DNA of 64,000 nucleotides from Lepisosteus oculatus (Eukaryota > Chordata > Actinopteri > Semionotiformes > Lepisosteidae): positions 38,883,148-38,947,147 of the forward strand of contig NC_090706.1 of the NCBI RefSeq assembly GCF_040954835.1, in the 5' to 3' direction. Numbering within the stretch: the first letter of the stretch is position 1; each line of letters starts with the position of its first letter. The position numbers and the translations under genes are program-made. Shown piece by piece: positions 11,371 to 24,439 of the stretch. The notes below the pieces were generated by a model that saw nothing but the letters and a program-made list of their open reading frames with translations, was not told the DNA's origin and did no database searches.

Positions 11371-14300
11371 GATCATTAAGAAGAAGAAGTATTCAGTTTG
11401 TATCGACTTGCCTTACAGCATTGGAATGTATTGGAATGGATTCTTCTACCGTAGCAGTCTTCACAGCATCGGGTAACCTGAAACTCTGGTTTATCCCCTG
11501 TTGCTATCAATAATGAAGCTTTTACAAGGAAAAAAATTTACTTTGGCGGTGAAATTAGTAAAGAATGCCTTCCTCTAATGAAATCAGTGCTAGTCTTACT
11601 AATCCCCTTTTAAAATGGAAAAATAGGGAAAAGTGCATCACTTTAATGGTATCTAATGACGTTAGCTGATGAATAACCCCATACTGCTGGGAACAGCATA
11701 ATCCAGCCTGCTTTCTTTTCTACTACCAGCGTCAGATTTAGAGGGTTCTCCCTCCCTCTCCTAAACTGTTCTCAGTCACTCTGTACAATAGACGCCTGCA
11801 GGAGATCTGTGCAGACTGCTAATGTCAAGGCCCTTTAAAAAAGTGTTGCATCTTTATCCTTTAATGAGACAGAGTGGGACATATTATCTCCTTAAATTAG
11901 TGAAGCTCACACTCGCAGTTTTTCCCCCTTCTGTTACTGGAGACTCACCAACTGTGCTAGTTAAACAGCAGAAAAGGGACATTTTAAAACAAAGAGCTGC
12001 TTTGCAATCATGAGATTTAAACGGCGATATGCATTCTCATCTTCAGCTAATTTCATTTTTAAATGAACAGAGCTTAGGCAGCATGTTGTTACCCGGGACA
12101 ACAAACTGCGCGCCAAAACACAGAACCATGCAATTCCTCTCAACTTTGGGGACGAACATGCAGGCTGAAATTCAGAATCTTGGGCCTCGGTTTACAGACC
12201 CAAGCTAAAGCAAAACCTGGCTTGGCTTCCCCGACACCTTTCACATTTCGCTTTCACCTTTCTTTTTAAAGAGTCAGCCATGGAAAATAAGAAGCCCCAC
12301 CCCCCTACACACCGCTGGGATCCTGCTTGGGGGCCCTTTCAATTAGCGCAGACAAGCGGTTACTGATGAAAGACCCAGCGCCTCGCAGTTCCGCTCTGCA
12401 TTGTCTCCTCCATCCTGAGGAATCAGAAACGGGGCTGGGGTGGGATTGAGTTATGAGGTACAATACAGCTGCCAGGATGTCCACACAGAAACTGTTAGGG
12501 ATAAGGGGATAACACAACCAACTCGCTGTCGTGTGCCTGGAACTTCTGGCCCGATACTGTCTGTTGACTTATTTATCTGCAGTTATGCAGTGCCATCAGC
12601 GAGCGTTCTGCCTCTTCGTTGCTCATAGAGACCCCTTGCTAATTAAAAAGGCGGTAAATGAGAACTAATCAAAGGTTGTTGTGGATCCATAAGGTGCTGA
12701 TGCACGTAAGAGCGAAGACTGAAACACAGGCGTGTAAGAGTTCACATCAGGATATACGAAAGGTTGCAAATGAGATCATGAATCCAAGGGTCACATCCAG
12801 GGTCTCGGCTTCAACGTTTGGGCTGGGCTGTTTGTTCCAGACCCCCGCAACTCTTTGAGTGGAAACAGTGCTTCCTGTTTTCGATTTGTGGTTGAGGCGA
12901 AAAGAGGGATTTTCAAATTCCACTTCTCTCCCTTCAGCTTATTCAGGGTCCACAGTATACAGGGGTTAAGGGTTCGGTTCAAGTTTCAACAGTCTTGCGT
13001 ATCCCATCCAAATAGTACACTATACAATATACAGTATCATTATTGACAATATTCTGTCATTCAAAACAGCGTGACTTTTAAAGCATGCTGTAGGGAACAC
13101 TTTTCTGTTTTTTATGTCTGTTATCTGTTTTTGGGTGCATGGCAACACTACCATCAGCTTCTTAAAAGACGGGAATGAGCAAAGCAATAGTAACTTTACA
13201 GCTGGCGTTCTTTAATGGCTCTTGAACATACACCCAACAAGCAATCAAAGCACATGGCTGTGCACAGTGCCCACATTTTCCCATGTGAGCCGAGCTGGTT
13301 ATGGGATTTACTATACGTGTGCTGAAACACAGTGGTGACTGTCCTGAGGGTTACGTGAGATCATATCCTTACTGTCAAGGAGCAGTATTTATTGACTTTG
13401 TTTGCCATTTTGTCTGTGTTGTGTGTCAGAGACAGCAGATGAAATCTGAGATCTGACTGCATAAATGCCTCCTTGCAGCACTGCCATGCTTACTGTGCAA
13501 GAAATTAAAATGCATGAGATACTGCGATGTGTCTAATGTGCATCTCCCAAAAATGTGAAAGGTCTGTGACTATGACTGCATCTGGATATTATGACATTTT
13601 TGAAACGCTTGTCTAAAGGGAAAGGGTAATGTTTTGAAAGATCAGAACTGCACTGAAGTGTCAGAGTTTCTGGAGACAAAGACAAAGGCTCAAACATAAC
13701 TTCTCTATTATTTTGGCAAATCGCTGACTTTCCTCAACAAAGTACTTGAAGGGAGGTAGAATGAAGAAGGAAAAAAAATGAATAAAAAGAAGCTGCCAAG
13801 AAACCGGTAGAAAAGAGAAGACAAAAATTGGACAGATGGCCGTATGATTTTAAAAAACGGTGTGCCGCAGTTAGCATCCAAAAGATTCTGAAGCTATTTT
13901 ACAGTTTGTGAGAAGTCAGGAGAGAGACAGATGCCATTGCATATGGTTTTCTTCAAATGATGCGGTAAGTTCTGCTTCTTGGAGAGAAAAAAAATGGACA
14001 TTTTGAAAGTTTTTTTTTCTATTTGGGGCTTTAGGGTCAGATGCCCAGATTTCCGAAAGAGGATAATTTTAACTACAACGAGTGTTTCAGAAGAACATCC
14101 TAATAGAAACAGACAGGCCATTAATTAAGCAATTAGTCTTCACAAAGTGGGCGTTCATATCCCCCCGGAGTCCCTCATTAAGACTGGGTAAGTAGCTGAC
14201 TAACTCGGTGACCTTTTGTTGTCTTTGCTTACCAATATCCATTCCCCTGCTATTTGCAAGTAGAGTTTGCTGTTCTATCCCTGAAAATGGACATTTGCAA

Positions 14301-16736
14301 TATCATATGTTTAATGATTCCTGTGAACTGGATTCGTACTCCTTATAAAGGAATATCGAAATGCCTCTCATATGAGATGCTAGTGGAACTGGAAAACATC
14401 CTTCCAAACTGATTGGTTCTCAGTCCAAAAGGATCCCTCCAGAATAAAATGAGCAAGTTTATTTTTGCATGGTAACACTAATACAGATAATGCCCTCACA
14501 TACAGATGAGCAAAACTCAACACATGGAAAACATGAATGAATTTCAGTTTGTTGAGGGTTTTAACATCAGCATCTTACTTTGAATGAGTAAGTACAAATG
14601 TTGAATAGAGAATTTCTTAAAATTTTAATGCCCTGTCAGGAGCTGAATAGCAACCTTGGTAGATTCAAACATACATTCAAATAGAAGCAAAAAACAAACA
14701 CAAAGACAACAATTTCCACCATGTGAATAAAGTGACATAAATTGTATAACTTTACAGAGGTGAGCTACTGACTGAATAGAAGTTAAATGCCTAATCAAAT
14801 GAATTTATACATTAAATCACTGCTCTTACATGCAGTAATGACAAACTCTGCTGGTATAAAATCAGTCCTGCTACTGTAAGAGCCAACACGCAAGGCGGTT
14901 AATGAGAAAACAATGAACCTAATGAGTTAGATTTGCATTTGAGAAAATCTCTGTTATTTTGAAGTTTGATTATGTCGTCCAGAGCTCCATGTCTGCCGCG
15001 TCATCTACCGCTGACCTGTCACTTCTTTTTAGAGCGTGGGGGGTGGCTTTAATTTGAAAAACAAATAGAAAATAGAATGAAAAAAAAAAAAAGAAAAAAA
15101 ATCTGCAAAGGAGAGAGAGAGAAAAAATCTAATTGGGCTCCCTCACCAGGCAAGAGTACTTCTTGCCGTCAGCGGTAGGTAGCTGAGGCAGGAAGGTGAT
15201 CAGGGAGTAGGTGCAGTGACAACGTCTTCCTCTGCCTGCCAAGAGTGACAAGCCCAGGAGGAATCGGGGCTCGGGGCTCAGCGGCTCTCGACTGAGCAAA
15301 CCGTCTGTCGTGACAACCACACGGCACCTTCATTAACGGCTCGTACCCCCACCCTGCCCCCGCAGCCCACACCTTCTCCTCGCTGGGGCTGCCTGGCAGC
15401 TGAGGTGCCAAGGCGAAGCAGTCAGGAGCCCCACGGCACCCTGGGATTGGGCAGTCCTCCTGGTTCTGACTCTGGTCCCAGGTGCTGGCACGCTGCGAGC
15501 CACGTGGCACTGGAGGAGGAGGGCGAGGAGGAGGAGGAGAGATCCTGCAAAATCATGGCTGCGCTGGCTGTTTTACAAATGCTCGCTGAAATCGCCGAAA
15601 GGTCCTCTGGTCTTAACGTTGCAAAGTTTTGTCTCAGGTTATGTTCCCTTCGGGCTTTGGGAAGTTAAACAGGCCCCGTCCTCCACTCTTGGTAATGTTT
15701 TCATTCCATGTCAATGATTCCTTTCCTTATCAACTCCTTTCGGCCTTCAAGATTTTTCTCTGAATAGATTGCTTAAGAGCCATTATGCCAGACCCCAAAG
15801 TCAGCACTGCAGGGCTGTGTGCACTGTGCAGGGCCGGACGCAGACAGTCACAGAAGTGTTATTTCTCACCCCCTCTTATTTGTTTCAGGAAGTGCTTGTC
15901 TGAATTAAGCAGAGCCACTCTGAATTTTGCGCTCAAAATGACTAGAATATGCACCATCGGGATGACAAGCTGAAAAGTACTGGGAGACGCTTGTTAAACG
16001 GTTATTTTCATGGGGGATAATGTTCATTTACCAATTATGTTTCATGTGAAATACCCTTTCCCGGGGCAGGAGCAAGATCTTATTTGACATCTGTCAGCCC
16101 TTGGAGAATAAAAAAAGGGCGTGTTGTTTTCAACAGTGTCCCAAATGAGTCTGCACAAACAAGACAGAAAGGGAGAGGAACCGCCGAGTTCCTGAGTACC
16201 GATCACAAGACGTAATGACGGACATGCTGACACTTTCCTGATTCTTTCTTCTCCTCTCCCTCGAATGTCTCTACACCCCTGGGCCTTTCTTATCATCATT
16301 CCAACACACGCATGTTTCACGAATGCTGGGAAAATTACACTTCTGTATTATCTAATATGTTCACCCACAGGAAATTACATCAATCTCTGAAATAATTAGG
16401 CAAAGCTTTTAGCATCTTTGACAAAATTTCAAAGATTTTGGGGGGCTCCTTTAGTGACTGCTGTCAAATATAAGTGTTAATATTTTTCATCATCCCACAG
16501 CATCAGCTTATGAAAGCTAATTAAAACCGTGTTTGTGATGCGAAGACAACAAACACCCTCTCTCAAACCTGCTGGAATGAACGGCAACAATGCAGGAATT
16601 CTGGGAAGACGCATTCAATGTCCTCCGCCTGTTAAATTAACAGGATTAGCGCTCGTGACAAGTGTGATCATCAAAGTGCTCTGAGAACTTGAAAGAAGAA
16701 CCACAAAACGAGGTCAGAGCCATCTTCTCAAGCCGC
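11371..16736. other. noncoding; regulatory-like stretches
   Basis: No coding sequence recognised. 14880-15040 (gcggttaatgagaaaac, acctaatgagttagattt) and 16490-16690 (aaagctaattaaaaccg, ggattagcgctcg) look like enhancer candidates. 15080-15110 is A-rich; 15500-15545 is a GGA-rich run. Confidence 0.35.
16628..16644. other. palindrome CCTGTTAAATTAACAGG
   Basis: Two perfect 8-base arms flank a single central base. It lies in a TAAT-rich noncoding block and resembles paired homeodomain half-sites. Confidence 0.5.
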
Positions 16737-16805
16737 GCAGGACAGGGAGAGGAGGAGAGAGAGAAAGGAGAGGGGGAGGAAAGAGGAAAAGAGAGAGAGA
16801 GGGGA
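16737..16805. repeat. polypurine (GA-rich) tract
   Basis: About 65 bases made almost only of A and G on the + strand, such as gagaggaggagagagagaaa. It is a simple-repeat tract. Confidence 0.85.
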
Positions 16806-16945
16806 TGGACAAGCCCCGGGGCTGTGCAGGTGCAAGAGACAGGAAACGAGACAGACAGCCAGCAGGTTGTGTTGACAGGAAAAAAATCTCAGTAAAGCAA
16901 AACAAAAAACACAGAAAAAAGTAAAGTTGCTTGCAGGCTTTTCCT

Positions 16946-16974
16946 GGGGGTGGGGAGTGGGGTTGGTGTGGGGG
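16946..16974 (+). other. G-quadruplex motif
   Basis: Four G-runs of 5, 4, 4 and 5 are separated by loops of 1, 3 and 7 bases, meeting the usual quadruplex pattern. It lies about 140 bases from the polypurine tract. Confidence 0.55.
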
Positions 16975-18651
16975 AGGAGTGGGACCTTTTAAAAATAGTT
17001 CTCAATTTGCAAATTCCTTGCCTTTGAATCAAAGCGAGAAAGAATCGTAGGGAGACGCATTTTGGGAGCCTGTCCTCCCCTGAGCCCCAAGGAAAGAGTG
17101 TGAAGGTGTTGAAGCAGAAAAAAGAAAGAAAAATCAGCAAAACTCCTCCAGTTAGCTGCACACTGGAGCCTCACTGACTAATTGCCTCAGTCTGTTAAAG
17201 ACGGCTCTGAAGGCCGTGTGGTGGCTACCTGCTGCCTGCCGTGTTCCTCACACCTCCGATTCCAGCTCGCGGCACAGGAGAGCAGAGGGCTCCGCTGGGA
17301 AAGACCGGCCTAACGGTGGAGCTGCCGAGGCTGGTATTTTTAGGATGTGCTGCAGTGCTTTAGAAAATCACTGCTCGGTCCCAAAAAAATATCAATTATC
17401 AGGTCCTAGGAGTGAGCTGCTGATTATCAGTAATCACTTTGCTGTGTTGCTTGTAGTTTGGTACGTTTAAGCATCCTAATGCACTTAATGCGTTATCAGG
17501 CAGCATAATTCATCCTTTCTGGAAGTCACAGGAGGCATCACCACACCATCCCACCTCCCGCGGCCTCCCTTAGAGGTCCAGTCCCAGCACTGACACGAGC
17601 AACTGTATCAACTCCCACAGGGGAGACATGCAGAAGGAACTGCCTGCTTCTGTTGAGGTTCCCAATATTATCACAAGGTGCCCCATCAAGTCAAGTCCCT
17701 AAATTCACTTGGTACCCATAGATTGATATCATATAGAGATTCCAATACAAACCCTTGATCCCTGCAGATTTCTTTCCATTCCACCAGGGTTGACCGGGAA
17801 ATGGTTGCAGAGCTTGTCTGCTGTTCACGAATACAGTATGTATCGCACTGATGGGACTGTTAAACGTCTGCTTGTCTCTGGCTTTCTTGTGACCTATGAC
17901 AAATAGATCACAGCCGTCTACTTTTCCCATGACCAAAAACATGTTAATAAAGATCATTTCGGGGATTTCTTATTCTTTCCCAAAATCTATCTCCCCCCCT
18001 CCAACATTCCTCCCCCCAGTGAAGTATCACAAAATAAAGAAATTGCAGTAGTGCTTGGGTGCGTCAGATCATTCAGAATTAAATACATATTAATAAAGCT
18101 TAAATGTTTTCTTTTTTTTGTTTGTTTTACTGGTGTTTTACACCTGAGTCCAAACCAGGGTTAGCGACCCGGACTGTTGTGGGTTTGACTAGTTACTTCT
18201 TAATTGTGTCTAAAAAAGGAGGGTCAGCTTACCTCACCTGAGCGTGCACACAATCACAGTATTTCATTGGGAAGCCCCTTCCAACTTGCCAAGTTGCACG
18301 AAAGGGGCCATAGAAATCAAACTCGATTGGACTTCCTGTTTTATGACAGTGTTCTCAGGATAGCAGCTCCTCTGCCGTTCTGGAAGCTGTCAGCAAGTGA
18401 CCTGCGACTCAGAGACCTCAGCTCGACACCACGCCTCTCCTCTGCACTGAGCTCAGGCCTGTGACTGCTGCGCAGACGCTATTATAGATTTGTTTGTACA
18501 TGCATGGATTTTTAATAACATCCATATTATTAAGATATGTAATGCATATTTAAAAGTGTTATGTAGAAAATCTAATTTTGCAAACAAGGCAACGGAATAA
18601 GAAGATGGCATTAACATATAAACATATTCATATTTAGGAACCAGTAATACA
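16975..18651. other. noncoding; TAAT-rich at 17385-17515
   Basis: 17385-17515 holds atcaattatcaggtcc, ctgattatcagtaatcac and gtttaagcatcctaatgc, a candidate regulatory patch. No exon recognised. Confidence 0.35.
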
Positions 18652-18721
18652 GTAGGTTTATTCCCTCCTGAAAAGAGAAGAAAGAAAACACAACGTTTCG
18701 GCCGTGGAGCCTTCTTTTGCA
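18652..18721 (-). repeat. repeat 3-prime tail with hammerhead-like core, copy 2 (damaged)
   Basis: This - strand copy of the tail at 22467 has the same GGC stem and gaaacgttgtg. The start of the core reads caaaaga instead of ctgaaga, so a ribozyme here would be inactive. Confidence 0.55.
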
Positions 18722-20979
18722 GCCTATGCATGCGGACGCAGCTACCCACCTGAAATATTGATATTTCGACTCTCTCAATGAGGTGATCGTTAAGGAAGAT
18801 TACCTGGTTTTTTGTTCGGTAGATATGCTTTACCTATTTCATACAGGAGCATTTTCATATTGTATCCTCAGCGCTGACTGAGAACTGGATTGGTTTTACC
18901 TAGATTTGCAGCTTAGTTTTTTGTCTTGAAATTCAATAAAAACTCATTAAATTCACAGAGTGTTCTACAGGCAAAAAGTAGAACACATTGCAGATACTTG
19001 AATACATAAACAATAAATTACCATAAACAATGCACTAATAAAACACATTAAAATATGGAGAAGTCACAGACTAATTATGTGCAATCAAAGCTCAACATTC
19101 AAATAGCCTAGCTTTCAGTACTTGCAATCACATAACATAAATTATTATTTCAGTACTGATATCAAGAAAGTGGGAAAAAAAACTTCACTTCCTACAAATG
19201 TGTTTTGCTGCTAATTACAAAACAGTGTCACAACACAAATGCCTGAGACAAGCCTGTCTCTTTCCTGTTGGTAAGTGTTAAATGTCTTCTCAGTAAAAAT
19301 GCTTCCATTTCATATTCTCACTTTTCACAAATAAACAGTGTCGCTTATCTGGCGATGGGCAGTACCACTTCTATGTAGCCGTACCTGAAACATTAAAAAT
19401 GGAGAAAAAAAAATATCCGATCATACATCTGGAGGGACAATGTGCGTTGGGCAACTGGTCAATGACAGAGGTCTTAGTTTAAAAAAAAACCTCGAACTCA
19501 GAACCAGTGATAATAAATACAAAAAGGCCCGTTTTCTCAAAGTCCTTTCGTCGAGCCGGGACAATAAAGTAAGACTCTTTGCACGCCATCTGTCCTCCAT
19601 TCTGACGCTTGCTGTAATTACTGGTAACTCCCTTGGCTAATGCTTGCTCATTAGGCACGGGGAGCATGTGCGATCGACACAAGCACCGTTAAATTTGCAC
19701 TAAAAATGCTAGCTGGAGCTGTAATGGGATCAGAAAATCTGTCTAGTGCGAAAGGCAATTCACACTCATGGCTAAACGCTCATTTTGCTTCTTTCTTCTG
19801 TCTGAGACTTGTACATCATCCACCACAAACAACATTGTTCCGGTATCAGGCGCCCGGCGCCGAGCCGAAGCGCCGCACATGGTACGCGCGGAGCCAGTAG
19901 CGCCGCTCACACCGAGGAGAGAAGAGAAAAAATTGAGAGAAAGGCACCCGCTTCACAATATGCCCGCGTAGGCTAATAGCTCCCACATTTCTTTCCCTGC
20001 TGCTAAGGCAGAATACAGAGCTACTGATTTTATATTGACTGCAAAACACAAAGACAAACAGACTTAACTCGCTTACATAAAACGGTTCACCTGTTCCTGC
20101 TGTATGGTGAATGTTGAGTGCGGACTGAAAAGAAAAAGGAGACGGTAAAAGATTGTTCAATCCGTCTTGCTGTTTTTTTTTAAATTAAAAATGGAATAAA
20201 TTTCCATTTATTACAAAACCGGAAATCCCAGTTATCCATATCATTCCTACTGAAAAATCTGGATGCTCACTGGATATTCGCAAGGGGAGGTGCTGTTTGG
20301 AGACAGATGGTTTATCAGGGCACTGGAAGAATTTTAACTAGTGACCTGTTAGCTCTGGGCTGCCTCCTCTTTAGGCTTCTTAAAATGTTGTAAAACCTTT
20401 AAAGGAAGTCAAGTCAGAATGTGTTTCTACCTACTTCAAAAGCTGGTATTCTGGAGGTTGAGACCTTCAAATCCAGTGATTATATTTGTTGACCACAGGC
20501 ACCAAACCTCAGACATAATTGTTCAGCTAACCTGGGCCCAACACACCACTACCAGACACTGGTACAAGGCAATAATTACGCTCTTGATATTTCTATCTAA
20601 AACACATTAGGACTTGTTAATGAGTGCCAGCAGGGCACACAAACCAACAGCCAGGCTGCCTGGGTTTCCCGGCCATTCAACACTGTTGTTTTCTAGGTCT
20701 CTTGAAATCTCCAGCTTCTCAAGAATTTGCCCAATTAAAGAAGTAATGAGTCTAATTAAGCAATTAAGGGCTCAGGTGGAAGAAGACATCTGGCCCTGCA
20801 GGACTTGAGTTGTGCTGCCATGCTCTACACACAGGGTGTTGATAAGCATACCCAGCTCTGAAGCACGTGCACCAAGGATAAAGATGTGATATTTGGTTCA
20901 CTTCGAAATGGGACCTTAGGGAACATCTTGCCAATGGACAAAAAGAGCACACTCTAGAGGGCATAACCACCACTGGTGT
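18722..20979. other. noncoding; regulatory-like at 19535-19705 and 20690-20770
   Basis: 19535-19705 (gctgtaattactggtaact, gctaatgcttgctcattag) and 20690-20770 (caattaaagaagtaatgag) have the look of conserved noncoding elements. No coding sequence. Confidence 0.35.
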
Positions 20980-20995
20980 CCACTAGGGGGCACTG
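20980..20995 (+). promoter_or_regulatory. CTCF-like motif
   Basis: ccactagggggcactg matches the CTCF core consensus (CCA, pyrimidine-AG, G-rich, GGC, purine). It is outside the recognised repeats and about 3.6 kb upstream of the Rab11-FIP-like exon 1. Confidence 0.4.
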
Positions 20996-21868
20996 TCATC
21001 ACTGGAGTCAACCAGAACCAGGGCCAGCATGACCTCTGCCCCCAGGACTTCGGTTGAGTGTGTGTCTGTTGTGATTAGTTGAGGCTGGAAATGGCAGTCC
21101 AATATTATTATCACATTTGGAGAGAGAAGAAGAAAAACACCAAATCATCTTTCACCATTTTTGGTTAAAAGGAGGAACATACTGGCGACACATCAGATCA
21201 TTAAAATTTCAGATGGAACGGGAGATAGAAGACCTTGCAGCGTTTCGTGACCTTGGCTGTGTGCACCTTCTCTGCTGTGGTGACAGAAATGGGTTAACAG
21301 GTGACTTTAGGCAGGCCAAGTACAGACTCGCTTTGTTATTCAGTCAGATTTCTCCAAAGCAACCAGATGTCTTTAAAAACAAGCTTTAAATATCAAAAAC
21401 ACTTATGCTAGTTGCTTAACAGCTTGAGCCGTCTATTATTTTGATTAGCACAAACACCTTCTTACAAAGTTGTAAGAGCTTGCGCTATGGATCCAGTTAC
21501 TTTACTTGTTATTGCCAAAAAATTACTTATGGAGATTATTTTGTAATTCTTATATTATTTTATCCCAAAATGCTGAGCCATGTTCTGGGTCCTGGAAATT
21601 TATGTTGTTTTAAGAGGGGATCATATCCCATTAGTGATAATAGGGGTTATTCTATCCATTTTTAGTTTGGTAATTCCCACTGCGAATTGCATTATTGTGA
21701 ATGGTTCTCAGAGTTTCAGCATAAGAAAACTATCTTAGATATAGTCAAAGACTGAATTATAGTATAACTATGTCATGTATGTTATGAGTTACAAAGTGTA
21801 GATTGCAAGGTCAGTGTTTCCCAGTTCTTGTCCCTGGTGTCTGAAATTCAGACTTTCTGTGTCTCCCA
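20996..21868. other. noncoding, one unsupported open frame
   Basis: A 90-codon open frame at 21117-21389 has no recognised family match or splice context. Nothing else seen. Confidence 0.35.
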
Positions 21869-22112
21869 GGTGGTGTGGTGGCTCTGTGGCTCAGGATCTG
21901 CGCCTGTGGCTGGAAGGTTGACGGGTCATATCCTGCGTCCGGCAGAGGAATCCTACTCCGTTGGGCCCCTGAGCAAGGCCCTTAACCCCAGCTGCTCCAG
22001 GGGCACCGTATAAATGGCTGACCCTGCACTCTGACCCCCAGCTTCTCTCCCCGTCTGTGTGTCTCATGGAGAATAAGTTAAGGTATGCAAAAAGACAAAT
22101 TCCTAATTCCGT
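21869..22112 (+). mobile_element. tRNA-derived SINE, family A
   Basis: The head reads like a tRNA promoter (gtggctcaggatctg as A box; the B box is degraded to gggtcatatcc). It is followed by a body with ggcccctgagcaaggccctt and a tail ending near cctaattccgtatc. It matches the elements at 25022, 25491 and 38764. The family is common in ray-finned fish; I do not assign a Repbase name. Confidence 0.7.
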
Positions 22113-22432
22113 ATCTTCTTAAGTTATAGGTGCTCTTCACTTGGGAGAAGTGTTTCATGGATCCAGCTGAGATTTACCTGGACCAGTTAACCCCTTCTCT
22201 ACAGCCATAATCGGCCAGCAATTGAAAGAGGTATAGAAAACCGACTTAGACACCCTGAGGACTATAAGTGGGAGCCCCTGTTGTACAGTAGGTAAACAAT
22301 TAAACATTGAATTTAGTGCAAGAGTCTCAAACCCCTGTTCCTGGAGGGGCTAGTGTCTTCTGGTTTTTTATGGGGGCTGGGTCTCAGTCACATAGTGGGC
22401 CTAATTATTTGAAGAAACACATAACTTGAATA

Positions 22433-22460
22433 CTCATAACTCATAACTCATAACTCATAA
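22433..22460. repeat. four tandem CTCATAA heptamers
   Basis: Four exact copies of ctcataa lie directly before the hammerhead-like repeat tail. One more ctcataac follows that tail at 22544-22551. Confidence 0.8.
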
Positions 22461-22466
22461 CCCTCA

Positions 22467-22540
22467 CACCTGAAGAAGGCTCCACGGCCGAAACGTTGTG
22501 TTTTCTTTCTTCTCTTTTCGGCATGGAATAAACCTGTTAC
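22467..22540 (+). repeat. repeat 3-prime tail with hammerhead-like core, copy 1
   Basis: It reads ctgaagaaggctccacggcc then gaaacgttgtg, a T/C-rich stretch and ggaataaacct. The same string occurs on the - strand at 18652 and 58746. The core C-T-G-A-N-G-A, short GGC/GCC stem and G-A-A-A-C fit the hammerhead ribozyme pattern. Confidence 0.55.
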
Positions 22541-22551
22541 ATGCTCATAAC

Positions 22552-23648
22552 TAGGCTCTGTTATGGGTAACCATACCTTTTATGAAATTAATATCTTGGG
22601 TAATCAATGGCAAAAGGCATGAGGAGAAATCTAATGCAGGTCTAAAAATATGAGATTCCTCAGGTCGGGACAAAACACAGCAGATTCTAGACCCTTCAGG
22701 ACCAGGTCCAGGACCCGATTTAGCGTGCATAGAGAAAAATAAGACCCCTCTTAGTCTCAGCCCAAATTATAATGGAGAAAACCTGTTACCTCATCCAGCA
22801 CCACCTCTCCTTTAGAAAGCAAGGAAAAAGGTATAAATAGAGGATCATCCACAGTAAACAATTGCTCAATCCATCACCAGAGGCTTCTATAACACTGCAC
22901 ATTCATGTCTCCAGGAGTTTTACGCAGCTTAAAAAAACATAATTAGAAAGAAAATCACTTACATGCCTTGTCAAACAAGAAAGGCTTAACTCTTTTAAAC
23001 AGAAGACAGGCCTGTCTGTCACAGGGGTCCTCCCAAAGTCTCAGGGAAGGGAGCTCCAGAGGGCTGGGAGTGCACATGGGAAAGAGTGAGCCCCAGACGT
23101 AGCTGTGTGAAATGAAGAGATGTCTGGTAAGTCAGGTCGGTCCAGCTCGATCATGGACTGAATCCCAGAAATTGGAGGGTGTCAGACCATGTTGATCCTT
23201 GAGCTAGTTGAAGTGAGGGCAGCTTATCATGGAGGGTAAGCCTTTGTAAACAGGTTGAGGATTCAAGTGTGCACTGTAGGCACTGGTGTTGTACTCTTGA
23301 GGGCACCTCAGTTGCTTCACACAGCTACACAAGTAGGAATCACCATTGTTTGGATGGAAGGGTGAATCCCTGCAGTGGACCAGCGTCACATGACCAAGGA
23401 GCCATGTGCTTTCTCGTGTGATTATCACCATGGAAACCGGGTGAGCTCTTGACCAATGAGGCTCTGAGGTGGGCGTTACCTTTATTCCAGGGAGAGCCAA
23501 TGAGTATGTGACAAAACGGAATCTCTACTACTTTCACAATGATTTGAGCTATACAGCAATACTATAACAAGATCAAATAATAAAATGAGCCATCACATAC
23601 TTTAAAACATTAGATTATTATTACTACTTATAATTGAATACTATCTAT

Positions 23649-23714
<66 letters not shown>

Positions 23715-24439
23715 GGCTAAAATACTGTTCTCCAAGCCTATAGTTTCCCCAAACAGCACTTTACACTTAATTTATCAATCTGCAACACGTGGTTCCTTTC
23801 TATCGATGTGTGTGCGGTGCAAAACAATAGCTCTTTTCCAGGTGCCTGCAGTGGGCCAAGCTTTGTCCTGCACTGTCACCCCTTGTGACATAACTATGAC
23901 ATCGCTGGACCTATAATACATCAGCTTAACTGTGTGACAAGGACTGGGAACGTCAAACACAGGTATGTCAACACCTCTGCTACTATTGAGACTTAATATT
24001 TAATTGCTTTATTTTTAAAGAAGACATTTGTATTCTAAACCTGACTGTTTAGTGTTACCTGCCTGTTTTGCCTTTACTTTTTTTTATTTGCTCGCAAAGA
24101 CAATGTTAAAAGGGTTTTTTCCCCGTCAAGGTCTCAGCTCCATGGGTGGTCTATTCTTTAATGAGCTGGATAGTTGTGATACCGTGCTCCTGATACTACA
24201 CTAACCAGGCAACACGGTGTGTTAAGACATGGTAATCGTACCTACCAGGTGAATGCCCTGGGTGCTCAGCTGCAAAAGACCTTAAGAAAATACCTAAAGC
24301 ATTCAAATAAAATAATCAGGTTAATTAAACACTTGACTGCTCCAGTTAGAACTGTAATCATGAGACAGGTGCCTCATGGGTGAAGTTTGACGAATGTTAA
24401 CTTTTTTGAAACACTTCAGACTGAAATGCGCTTACGAAT
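22552..24439. other. noncoding, upstream of the Rab11-FIP-like gene
   Basis: Contains the (TAA)n run and otherwise no recognised feature. 22970-23300 has a repeat-like feel but no second copy in the window. Confidence 0.35.
23648..23714. repeat. (TAA)n microsatellite
   Basis: An almost perfect run of about 22 TAA triplets. Confidence 0.95.
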
